Origin: Adiantum capillus-veneris
Lineage: Eukaryota; Streptophyta; Polypodiopsida; Polypodiales; Pteridaceae
Direction: 5' to 3'
Assembly: GCA_014529385.2 (NCBI GenBank)
Contig: CM043967.1
Coordinates: 1,718,501-1,782,500, forward strand
Length of the DNA stretch: 64,000 bases
The notes under the pieces were generated by a model. The model was not told the origin of the DNA and ran no database searches. It saw only the letters and a list, made by a program, of their open reading frames with translations. Shown piece by piece: positions 22,349 to 31,916 of this stretch. Made by a program: the position numbers and the translations under genes. Positions within the stretch are counted from its first letter, which is position 1. Every line of letters starts with the position of its first letter.

Positions 22349-22833
22349 GTCTACTAAGACAGTTTATGGACACTGCGACAGATGACGTGGCAACAGTGAC
22401 ACGTGGCAGACTGTATGGAACCTCCGGAATTCGCGGTGCATTATACACTGACAGTGTTGACATGGCATTCCGTACGGAATCAATGGAAATTACACTTGCT
22501 GATTTAGTGGGCAGCTTTTGGGACAGTTGCTTTTGGATTAAAAGCTTTTGAGTTTAATGCTTTTGGGCATCCCTTGTCCCTTTCGATAAGTGGGCAAGGC
22601 CTCACTTCTTAGAGCATCTGGACGCAGAGTCTAAGAGTGAGCACCTGCATGCTCCCTTGTACTTTGAACACAGATTAATACAAAAAGAAATACCGAAAGG
22701 GGCTCCAGTCTTTGGGGCCAATACCTCTGGGCACGGAACTACGCCGGGTCGTGTCAATTTTGTGAACTGTTTTGAAGTGAATCTCTGTTGTGTCGCGGTA
22801 GAATCTTGACTTGGGGTGTCCAAGTTTGTTACA
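22349..22833 (+). repeat. Gypsy-A 3' LTR (5' edge approximate)
   Basis: It is collinear with 1217-1760 from GGACACTGC onward and ends GTTACA before TTTTC. Its first 30 or so bases differ from the 5' LTR, so the left edge is less certain. TGACGTGGCA lies at 22383. Confidence 0.78.
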
Positions 22834-23415
22834 TTTTCACTGTCATACACATGATTATTACTAGAGGTAGTATGGGGATTACCAGATCTAACACTAGGTT
22901 TGGGGTTAGGTCTAATGTCAGGTGTATTCCCAGGAGAGAGAGCCCTATTGGGCATCAAGGGACTATTGTAGTGAAAACCTTGAGAGGTTTGAATTTGTTG
23001 CGTAGTTCCTTCCTGAACTCTCCAAACATTTTGGTGAAAGATGGGAGGTAGTGTACTCATATACCTTGTTCAACATGTAGTTGAGGTCTGAAGAGGGGAT
23101 TGAGAAATCTGTCAGGGCCACGAAGAGTCTCCGCATAGGATTATGGAGTAAAAGCAGCTTGATTGAAGCCAGACCTTGGAGGGTGCAGCTGCATCTTCTG
23201 CTGCATGTTATTCAAAGCTGAGAGAGTCCAGGGTTATGCACCAACTGTGTGTGAGACAGGCCACCACCTGCAAGGGGGAAAGCTTGAGGGGCAAATGGAG
23301 CACTTTGGGAGGGCATCTGGCTGTGAGCGTTAGGGGATGCTGTATTCTGGTTGTCCTTGGTAGGAGATGCTGCCAGGGCAGAAATCCCGTTTAGCTGAGC
23401 TTCATGCAGGGCCAT
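22834..23415 (-). pseudogene. LINE-alpha ORF1, N-terminal part
   Basis: Read from ATG 23,415 (MALHEAQLNGISALAAS). It is rich in Pro, Gln, Ser and Asn (PNAHSQMPSQSAPFAPQAF). A frame change near 23,200-23,060 leads into IFHQNVWRVQEGTTQQIQT and reaches NHVYDSEN at 22,834. Across the Gypsy-A gap it continues at 1216 as QESVIISKVDF. The composition is that of a disordered ORF1 N-terminus. The LINE's 5' leader probably extends to about 23,530. Confidence 0.65.
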
Positions 23416-23797
23416 TGGGCCCTCCTCCCCTCAAGGGGGAGACTTGGTGAAGGTCAGGAGGGTACAAGAGCGTAAAGGCGCGAAGTGAAAGGGAGCGACA
23501 GAAGAGGAAGGAATGATGATGCATGCCTAGAGGCGCGAGCTCTGTACGGAGCTCAGAGCCATACCCCTTCTTGAACAAGGCATCTTAATCGGGTTTCAAA
23601 CTTCAAGTTTCTCTGATTGTGGGTGCTTGCATCACTTGCAACTTATGCTGACAACCAAGTTCTTGTGCACATTGATTGGCAGTATTGGCTTTTATGTGTG
23701 TAGATTGTCTTCCCTAATTTAAGAACTTTCACCCTCACCCTGCCTGACTAATTTTTTCACTTTCTCAGTGTTACTGATAAGACCTTTTCTCATACAG
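23416..23797. other. LINE-alpha leader and host intron end
   Basis: No gene is seen. The region ends in a pyrimidine-rich stretch and CATACAG, the 3' splice site used by the next exon (23,798). If so, the whole 23-kb transposon nest lies in an upstream intron of, or just before, the coiled-coil gene. Confidence 0.5.
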
Positions 23798-26700
23798 TGG
23801 CAATACTCGCCCCCCGCCTGGCAATGTATCTGTGCAAGGTCCCTTGCAAGGATCTCAGGGTCTTTTACAAACCCTTCTGGACCTTGGTGAAACGTTCTTG
23901 GCTTCCGAGCTCAGCGAAGTTGACCTGCAGGACTTGGAAGCTAAGCTTTCAGCAGTCAGAAGCAGAGATCATGGTGCCATACGGGATCTTCAAAAAAAGA
24001 TCGAGGAGCTTTCGGGCATGAGTGCTATGGTAAACAGGTTGAAGGTATGGTGGCTCATCGGTTTATGTTTGATCTGCCTTCTTGTTGCAAGAGCATGAGT
24101 ATTCATTAGCTCATGGAGCTTTTTCAGGTTGAAGGTATGGTGGCTCATTGGTTTATGTTTGATCTGCCTTCTTGTTGCAAGAGCATGAGTATTCATTAGC
24201 TCATGGAGCTTTTTCTCCATCCTAGAATGAACTACAAGAGGAGAAGGAGAAGGCTAAAGAAGAGGCTGAAGATTTGACACAGGAGATGGCAGAGTTGCGC
24301 TATCAGCTGATGCAGCGGGTGGATGAAGAGCGTGAACTTAGAGCACGAACTGAGGAAGCTTCTCTGAGAAGAATTGCAGAGTTGGAAGCACAGGCAAGAT
24401 GATCTAAACATGCCACTTGTTAGCACATTTTGCTGTAGTCTGTAGAGCCCAGCCAGTGTCATGATTTTTGTACTTTTTGACAGTTAAAGTACGCAAAGCA
24501 AGAAACAGTGGTTTTATCTGGATGGAAACAGTCAGCGGAAGTACAAGCTAAAGCACACACTCTTGAGCTGCAACATGTTAAGTCTGCTTTGCTGGTGAGT
24601 CCCACCCTTTCTCATATACACGTTTAGGATGAAAAGTTTGTGAATGCTTCAATGGTGATGCTGACAATTCATTCGTAGTCTGGGTCCATTGGGTGGAGTT
24701 CCCTTATGTGGGCTATGCACCATTGCGCATCTTTCAATGAGTTGTTATTGTTGTGTTCATGCTTCCACAGGAAGCAAAACAGACCCAAGTCAAGTTGCTT
24801 CAGGATAAAGAAGATGCAGAAAGATGTATGGAAATCAAGCATGAGCAACTTCAGTCACAAATAACAGCTCTCCAGGCAGAACTCACTTCAATGTTTACAA
24901 AACTCAGGGCGGCAGATGCTAAAGCGGAGGAACTGAAGAAGGCTTGTAGAGGCTTAAAGGAAGAGAATGAAGCAATCTTACAAAATATGGATCAGAAGAG
25001 GGTTGAAGTGCAATTGAAAGCGGCAGAAGAAGGAATTTCCCAGTCGAAACGCGTCCTTCAATTTCCAGATGCAGAGGCATTTGAGGATTTGCAGACTGTA
25101 GATCAGCAAAATTGCCACCTTCTGCACGAAGTGACGGAAATGCTAGAGTTGGTGACAAACTTCAAGCTTCAGCTTTTTGTGCTAGCGTCAGAGCATCTTG
25201 AAATGAAAGGTAGGCATCAGTTGAGCTCTGGTAGAAGTGATGCTCAGCAGGAGAATGTCCATGATGTGCCGTCTCTTGGTAACAGCGATGATGCCCCTGG
25301 GCCTGACATGGTCCGTGATGTAGCATGCATAACGGATGTTAATGAGAGTGTTGTACATGGTGAAGTTTCTGAAGATGAGCAAATAACAGGCCATGAATTT
25401 CTGATGATCCCTGACTTAGCCTGTTTGACAAGTGCCAGGGAGTATGATGCAAGGGATGTGCCCTGTGAAGATGAATTTGGTAGAGATACTAAACTTCATT
25501 TGAGGCATGACCAGGCAACTGTGGCTGAGGTCAAGGAGATAAGCATGCAGGAAATTTCCTCTCAGCTTGAAATTAACAGAGACCATGCGAGCTTATTTTT
25601 GAGTGCCAGCCAATTTGATGTAAAGCATGAGCGACCGTGGACAGTGCAAACTATAGTTAATTTAGTGGATCTTGTGACAGAGGAAATGACCAAATTATTA
25701 CGGGCTTTGCTCAAGCTCTATCAGCACCAAAAACTGGAGTCTTTGATGTTATTGGAGTCTCGATTGCAGCTGTGGAGTAATATCCCTCAAAAAGCCTTGC
25801 CTGAAAAGGTTGTTGGAAATGGTGTTCTCTCAGAATGGGGTGATCTGGTTGTGGATCTTCTAGCACAGTCACGAAGGGAATTGTGTTCAATGCAGCAAAG
25901 GATAGGGGACCTTGAGACTGAGCGAGAGTCTCTAGGAAACATGCAGGAGGAGTTTGCTGTTCTAAGCAATGAAGCCATCTGTGCCAAAGAGGAATTGACG
26001 AAGGCAAAGTTGCAGTTTGAATCTAAGCTCTCTTGTAAGGAGGATGCACTTCAGATTCTTGAGGGAAAGCTAGAGCAGACAGGTCTAGCTTTGGTACAAG
26101 CCCAAACAAGGATTGCACAGCAGGAGCTGTCCCAGAGTGCCCTGATGCAACAGCTTCACAAACTTGAAGCGGAGATGACGAGTACTAAGGCTGTGTGGGC
26201 ATCTGAGGAAAAGTGCCTTGAGGAATCTCTGGCAAGGCAGCATGAAGCTATGCAGAAAGAAAGGGCACGAGCAAACAAGGAGATCGATAAGCTTGAAAGA
26301 AATTTGGAGGAACTGCGGTATAGGCTAGCAGAAAACGAGCAGGAGCTCGAAGAGCTAGTGCATGCAAATGATTTGAATATAAATGCTGTTGTAGCTGCAA
26401 AACTTCGGCAATTAGATCAGAAGTTAAAGAATTCTCAGTTGGCAGAGGCAGAGCTTCAAGCTGAGCGCGACAAACTTGCTTCACAAATTCTGCTGCTGCA
26501 GGCCAAGTTGGAAGACGCAGAGCGAGAATTTGAAGCTGAGAATGAGCAACATGTGGAAGCTTTGATACAATATGAGGAAGAACGGGGCCTGCTAGAAGCG
26601 GAGCTAGAAGCTGGCAAGAGAGCATTGCACTCAAAGAGTGGAGAAGAAGAGTCACCAGTATATGGAGTCACGGAGTCATGGTTTGCTGCTATGGATTCTT

Positions 26701-27444
26701 GTGTAGGAAAAGAGTCTTCCTGTAGAGGTGAGCAGAAGCGAATGGAAAAGTTTGTGGAAGTACTGAAGTGCACTATCTTAGAAAAGGATCAGATGCTAGC
26801 TTCCCAAAAAGATGATCTTTCGTTTCAAAAGGATCTCAACAAAAAGCTAATGAATGAATCTACTTCCCTTGAGGCTGAGCTCCTGTCTGTGCGGCAAGAG
26901 CTTTTGTTATGTGAATCGCAAGCTGCTGACATGGAGTCGACAATTGCGAATCTACAAGAGTCGCTGCTCTTGGAACGGATGAAGGCCGACCAGGCTCAAG
27001 CAGACATTGACATGCATACCAAGAGACAAGATGAGGACTACCTCCATTTTAAGCTAAGGCTTGATGAGCTTCTTTCCAATATAAGGATGATGCAAGCAGA
27101 CTTGGCAGAGAGTAGACGAAGGGAAAGTGAAGCCTGGACTCAAGTCAGAAAATTAGATGCGGAGTTGTTACTGGCAAAGGAACAGGTGAAGAATTTAGAG
27201 GTACATCTACAGAAGTCCTTGAAAGAGCTTGAAGGCCAGCTGGATGTAGAGAGGGGAAAGCAAAGACAATCAGAGTTGCGTCTCCTTCAGCAAGCAGAGG
27301 ATTTGAAGAGTTTGGAAGGAGAAAATGCAGAGCTTCAACGATTGCTCGTGCAGAGTAAGGGGGCCTGTCGGCAGTTGGAAAGAGAAAGAGATGATTTTAG
27401 GATTGCCTATATGGAATTGGAAAGCCAGTTCTCTAGAAGACGAG
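23798..27444 (+). CDS. Host gene: long coiled-coil protein, internal to C-terminal exons
   Basis: Four exons can be joined in frame: 23798-24044, 24226-24393, 24484-24594 and 24771-27444. They give about 1,070 residues, nearly all heptad-rich and charged. Exon 1 has LLQTLLDLGETFLASELSE. Exon 2 has EEAEDLTQEMAELRYQLM and RRIAELEAQ. The large exon has LCSMQQRIGDLETERESL and LQAKLEDAEREFEAENEQ. The 5' end lies outside the window, because exon 1 starts in phase with an AG acceptor and no ATG. The last exon ends at a GTGCGT donor; unspliced, it would stop after GAFAR. An alternative short terminal exon from 27,531 is possible. Function is not recognised: it resembles kinesin-tail or myosin-like coiled-coil proteins of plants, with KIN-12 class stalks as one weak candidate. 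The frame is intact, unlike everything around it. Confidence 0.8.
24036..24213 (+). repeat. 90-bp tandem duplication spanning an exon-intron boundary
   Basis: Bases from AGGTTGAAGGTATGG at 24036 recur at 24126, with one difference in the copied stretch. The unit includes the exon end (TTGAAG), the GTATGG donor and an internal TTTTTCAGG acceptor-like sequence. The intron therefore holds two donors and a possible 7-base micro-exon. Confidence 0.85.
24394..24483 (+). other. GC-AG intron of the coiled-coil gene
   Basis: The exon ends GAAGCACAG and the intron begins GCAAGA, ending TTTTTGACAG. Reading across gives AELEAQ-LKYAKQ in frame. No GT donor fits the frame at this place. Confidence 0.65.
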
Positions 27445-28624
27445 GTGCGTTTGCTAGATAGTATCGTACCACTTTATAGCCCTGTATTCTACGTATATGC
27501 TCTGTATATTATTCTCTTTATTGCACAGATTTTTTAATTTATCGTGAATGTCTAAGTTTAGAGATATTTTGTATTTTCTGCATGCATGCACTTCAGTGGA
27601 TCGTAAGGATTTTCCAACCATAGTATGCTAAGCACTATAAAGATACCTGCTGGCTTCAGTAGTACGAAAGGTTAAATCCACTTTCTTCTCCACAAAAAGA
27701 AAATGGGGACTCCTGGTTCCTCTGCTTGAAGTAAAGTTTGTTTTTTAGACAGTCAGAGCGTTAATTAAGTGAACAGAGGTCAAATCCTTTTACCCTTGCC
27801 AAGCAAAGGGATTCTTTTCAGTAGTAACATTGAAACTGACATAATCTTTTTCATAGAAATTCTGTATTTGCAATAATCATATAAATTATGTACCCAGACC
27901 ATTATATTAATGTATGCCCGTGTGGTGTGTGTGTGACATTTATTGGTGCCTAATTTTATTTGATTTTTGCAAAGAAAAGGGGCTGATTTCTATTATTTGA
28001 AAAGTCCTTCGGAACGCCAAATGGTGCTGATTCTGTGGGAAATTGCAAAACTGGTTTCAAAGCATGCCCGAAGGCGACAACTGAAAAAACTGTTAACAAC
28101 TAGCCATATGGCCAAACTGTAAGAACTGAAAAGCCAAGGAAAAAAACCTCTCCTAAGGAGAGTAAAAACTGCCCTGGCAAGCTAAGAGGATGGCGACAGC
28201 CTCCGACAGACGGGCACTTCCACCAAAAACTCACTCTGCAACTGCATACCATAGTCACCCGGAACGTGAAATGGGAACGAGACTGGCAAGGCCATTAAAG
28301 ACGGAAATGCTTGCTCATGTCACTGGAACGGTTTAGTTTATAGGTATATTGTGTTTAAAATGTTTGGAACTCCTTGAAGAAACAGCAAAACAAAAATGAT
28401 CCACTAGGCACCTGAATGGAGTTTCCTTGTAACTATGCTACATACCATAAGCCAAAACTACCAAAAAGCCACCAGCAGTGATATGGACCCAGGAATTTCT
28501 GCAATAGCAAGAGCTCGTTGCTTGCCAATTGGTTCCATTTGACAGCAAAGGCAGGGGCAAAAAACAGATGGGAGGGAGTAGTCGATGATGAAGATGATAG
28601 AGTTGAAACAACTGCCAGCACACC
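27445..28624. other. No gene recognised; possible intron or 3' flank
   Basis: It begins with a GTGCGT donor. A possible acceptor TTGCACAG at 27,530 would give a 32-codon terminal exon. A 50-codon reading frame starts at ATG 28,190 without family resemblance. The 28,020-28,300 part is GC-balanced and may be an old repeat. Nothing else stands out. Confidence 0.4.
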
Positions 28625-29876
28625 AAGAGAGCGGCCTCTAGTCTCTATGATCTCTTGGTTGATCGGGCTAACGCCTCAGTGCCACATGAGATTATTCGAG
28701 CTGAGCCAGCTGTTCAGATCAGTTTCCTTCATGCTTAATTTATGGGACCTCCCCAGAGACAGATACGCTCGGCTAGCCGTTGAGTCATCCCAACAGCTAG
28801 CGCTACAGGGGGACACAGAATGCTGATGACATCATGGTTTCAGTCACGTGGCTTCAGCATGGATAGACTGCCTCCATTCCAGTACTCCTTGCACCCTCCT
28901 TTCTCTCACACGGACATAGAGCACTAGACTTATATGTCAGGATTTGATTCAACTAGATACCAGAAGCACATGGATACAACCGACACAAGAGCTAGGCACC
29001 TTCTATAGAGAGCATCTTCTCCACTAATAGAGGATGGCTATGTGATCAGATTGGCCTATATGGACACTCATTTCTCCTATGGGATACGATGTGCTATTGG
29101 TCAGATGCGCACATCATCGCATCAGCTAGAGATTGAGATTGGCAGATTTAGGAGAGTACCAACAGAGGCCAGGATATGCCAGTTATGTCATATAGAGCTA
29201 GAGACAGAGTTACATCACATTTGTCATTGTCCAATAGACTATGAGATACGAGGGCGCTTTCACCTTCTATTCGAGGAGGGCTTTTTCCGTTGGCTAGAGT
29301 CATGAGATATCACGATCAGAGATGCCTCGCATTGTTCTTGCTAGAGTTGCGCAGACACAGGGAGAGTCTCTTGAGGAGACCGGGCAGTGGGAGACATTCA
29401 CAGAGGGAGATCACTGACTTCTTTAGAGCAGGGACTCAGCAGCCAGGTGAGCATGCCTCACAGCAGACTTCAGAGCCCACGTATACCAAAGGTATATTAG
29501 TGGACAAAGCCATTGAGCTCGGGAGAGCTAAACGCCCACGTCTACGAGTGCGACCACGACATCGGCAGAGGCTTCACCATAGGATCAGTACTATTCTAGC
29601 ACGATATGGGAGACACCACAGTATGACTATTTACAGAGGTGGGCATTGACGAAGCTCTTCAGCGACCGATGCAACACTTTCTTGGACAACGCCCAATGCC
29701 GGGCATCCTCGGGCATTGACGATGATGATGATGATTTTAGTCTGATTTAGTCTTTCACTTTACTTCATTTTATTTTTGTCCCGAGACATTGGATTAGATC
29801 CACAAGGATTGTATTAGTTTGGTCTTATAGGTCATTTCGACCTTTTAAAGACATTAATATAACATTTCATTTAATT

Positions 29877-29880
<4 letters not shown>
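28625..29880 (+). mobile_element. LINE-gamma: 5'-truncated LINE, same family as LINE-delta
   Basis: The C-terminal part of ORF2 is recognisable by match to LINE-delta: LPRDRYARLAVESSQQLALQ (28,750), then YMDTHFSYGIRCAIGQMRTS (29,058), CQLCHIELETELHHICHC (29,180) and RCLALFLLELRRHRES (29,318). The zinc-like CxxC...HxxxxC pattern is kept. Frameshifts lie near 28,830 and 29,300. The 3' end reads GGTCATTTCGACCTTTT, AAAGACATTAATATAAC and ATTTCATTT, passing directly into (CT)n. Confidence 0.82.

Positions 29881-29929
<49 letters not shown>
29881..29929. repeat. (CT)n at the LINE-gamma 3' end
   Basis: About 24 CT units follow the LINE 3' terminus ATTTCAT directly. Confidence 0.95.
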
Positions 29930-29932
<3 letters not shown>

Positions 29933-30149
29933 TATTTCTACATCCATTGTGGGGTGCTGCAGAATGATGTCAATTCTATGATGGTTGAGCTGATTTGGTT
30001 ATCTTAATTTGTGGATGACTATCGTGCCTAAATAACTCTCATTTTCCTACAAAGGAGTCTGTTACGAGCCTTTCTTGGATTCATCTGGATTATGTTGTGT
30101 AATATTATGCATAGCTGCCCTCAAAATCTTTATGTGTTTTGACACTCAA

Positions 30150-30285
30150 ATATCTTGGAAGCCACTACCTTCAGCCTTTTCTTGCAATTTCATGGCAAGT
30201 GTGGTCTTTCCACACTGTACGGCAAGATTCACCAGTTTGTAACAGATTGGTCTCCTAGGTCATTTTGGCCTTTTGAAGACGTCAA

Positions 30286-30333
<48 letters not shown>
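30150..30333 (+). mobile_element. LINE 3'-end stub with (CT)n tail
   Basis: CACCAGTTTGTAACAGATTG and GGTCATTTTGGCCTTTTGAA with GACGTCAATAT match the last part of LINE-delta (35,739-35,805). A (CT)n run at 30,288-30,333 follows. Only the terminal 100-180 bases of the LINE are present. Confidence 0.75.
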
Positions 30334-30340
<7 letters not shown>

Positions 30341-30994
30341 AGCTGCTGCTGCTGCCCCCTCGCCCTGTCCACCTGCGCCTGCTGCTGCCCCCTCGCCCTG
30401 CTTGCTGCCCTGCTCGCTGCCCCTGCTCGCACGCCGCTGTGCCCACCTGCAGCCCCGCTATCCCCGCCTGCACCTGCCCGCGCGCTGCTTCGCCCGCCTG
30501 CTGAGCCGCTGCGTCGCCTCCCCTCGCACTGCCTCTGCAGGCCCGCGCCCCCCTCCCCACATGCTACGGGTAGGATGTCCCTCCCCCTTCCTCTACGCGT
30601 AGGGTTTCAAAACCCCCCCCCCCCCCCAAAAAAAAAAGTTTTAACGCGTAGGATGTCCCCCCCCCCCCCCTTCCCTTCTTCTACGCGTAGGAAGTAATTT
30701 TTAAAAAAAATTAAATTTTAATAAACCCCCGCCCCCCCTCCCCCATTCTCTTTACCATACCTTAACCCCCCCCCCCTCCCTTTTTTTCTCCCCCTCTCTC
30801 CCGTCTGTAACTATCGACGCCCCTCTCTAGTCATATCGCCTCACGCTCCCCCACTTGCCGCGCCCGCCACTAGTGTGGGTGTACACGCGTCCTCTCTCTT
30901 GCGGACGGCTCCCCCACTCGCCCAACTGTCGCGCCCGCTGATAGTGTGGGTGCACACGTACATCTAACCCCCTCCTTGCGGACGGCGATCAAGC
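30334..30994 (+). promoter_or_regulatory. LINE-delta 5' leader with tandem units
   Basis: GC-rich, with long C and A runs. Palindromes CTACGCGTAG lie at 30,593 and 30,681, with a related ACGCGTAGGATGTCC at about 30,644. Two tandem units of roughly 75 bp (30,848-30,987) share CCCCCACT, GCGCCCGC, TAGTGTGGGTG and TTGCGGACGGC. This is the region expected to hold the internal LINE promoter; no TATA box is evident. Confidence 0.6.
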
Positions 30995-31879
30995 ATGAGG
31001 AAGATGAATGATAAAGCCGACCCCCTGGAGAATGCTATTCAAAAATGCAAAGAGGAAATGACGGAGACCATTACGAAGATGAACCGCACTCTCTGGGGTA
31101 CAATAAACATACTCGAAGGACGCATGTTGATCCAAGAGAGCAAGATAAGCACGCTGGAAGAGCGAGTGACGACCCAAGAGGAAGAGATCGCGTCACTCAA
31201 GAAAGATCTCGCCGAAGCACGATCAAGAAACACACTGGAAGAGGGCGAACTGCAACCCTCAGTAATCGAAGAAATCAACACGATCAAGGAGCAAGTACGG
31301 GCCATCCAAGAGGGAGAAGAGCAGCACAAAGAAATGACGACTTCTTGGGTGGATGTTCTTACCAAAACTCAACAGAAGGCGGACAAAGCCGAGAAATGGA
31401 TCAAGGTGGCCAAGAAAGGGAAAGGCAAGGAGATAACGCCCACGTCCACACCCAGCAACATCATTAATCAAACACTTGAGGAGGAGCAAAGGAGAAGGGT
31501 GCGCGCTTTACATGTGGGAATTTGCGGTCTTAAAGACAAAGGCAATGTGGACGAAGAAGTAAAAGATCTCACAGCCTTGATGGGGATTTATGAGCCGACG
31601 CACACAAGGGCATGGAGAGTGGGCAACATAAAGAAAAATGGAAGCAGTGGAGAAACCTCAAAAGAAAGAGCACTCATCCTCCGTTTTCCCTCCATGGAAG
31701 CGAAGAAGTCCTTCTTGAAGAAAAGACCAACTCTTAAAGAGATTGGCATCTTTCTCGGGGATGATCTCACCCTCTCGCAGATCGCTCATATGCAGGAAGT
31801 AATGCCGGAGATTAGAGCGGCAAGGGAAAAAGGCAAGATCGCTTTTTATCGAGACGGAAAAGTGGTAATACTAGAGTGA
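30995..31879 (+). CDS. LINE-delta ORF1: coiled-coil RNA-binding protein, intact
   Basis: A 294-residue open frame starts at ATG 30,995 (MRKMNDKADPLENAIQKC). Residues about 10-120 are a strong coiled coil (SKISTLEERVTTQEEEIASL). A charged linker follows (KVAKKGKGKEITPTST). The C-terminal third has an RRM-like strand pattern (RALILRFPSMEAKKSFLKK), then LGDDLTLSQIAHMQEVMPE and AREKGKIAFYRDGKVVILE. This is the architecture of L1-type ORF1 proteins, which trimerise by the coiled coil and bind RNA through the RRM and C-terminal domain. It differs from the DUF4283-type ORF1 of LINE-alpha and LINE-beta. It is the only undamaged transposon ORF of this kind in the window and lies about 40 bases before ORF2. 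Confidence 0.85.
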   Translation: MRKMNDKADPLENAIQKCKEEMTETITKMNRTLWGTINILEGRMLIQESKISTLEERVTTQEEEIASLKKDLAEARSRNTLEEGELQPSVIEEINTIKEQVRAIQEGEEQHKEMTTSWVDVLTKTQQKADKAEKWIKVAKKGKGKEITPTSTPSNIINQTLEEEQRRRVRALHVGICGLKDKGNVDEEVKDLTALMGIYEPTHTRAWRVGNIKKNGSSGETSKERALILRFPSMEAKKSFLKKRPTLKEIGIFLGDDLTLSQIAHMQEVMPEIRAAREKGKIAFYRDGKVVILE

Positions 31880-31916
31880 CGCTCCACATGACGGTGCGAG
31901 ACTTATGGGACCACAC

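Larger units (their letters stand above)
1217..22833 (+). mobile_element. Gypsy-A: Ty3/gypsy chromovirus, full-length but split by LINE-beta and Gypsy-C
   Basis: The element is bounded by two related LTRs (1217-1760 and about 22349-22833) and by a perfect 5-bp target duplication TTTTC at 1212-1216 and 22834-22838. Internal order is PBS, gag, protease, RT, RNase H, integrase and chromodomain-like tail, the Ty3/gypsy order. All coding parts carry stops and frameshifts. By eye the LTRs differ at roughly 7 in 100 positions over a 135-base block before the PBS, more than for Gypsy-C or Gypsy-B. That agrees with its being the oldest of the nested LTR elements. It lies inside LINE-alpha ORF1. Confidence 0.88.

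Noticed and set aside
24753-24770. ATG at 24,753 as the start of the coiled-coil protein
   Set aside because: It lies in the intron just before the CCACAG acceptor. Three upstream exons join in phase, so the open frame simply runs back into the intron.
27531-27630. Terminal exon of the coiled-coil gene after a TTGCACAG acceptor
   Set aside because: The phase fits, but the 32 residues are hydrophobic and unlike the rest, with no independent support. Kept only as a possibility in the gene entry.
28190-28342. A 50-codon frame (MATASDRRALPPKTHS...) as an exon
   Set aside because: It has no family resemblance, no convincing splice sites and no link to the coiled-coil frame.
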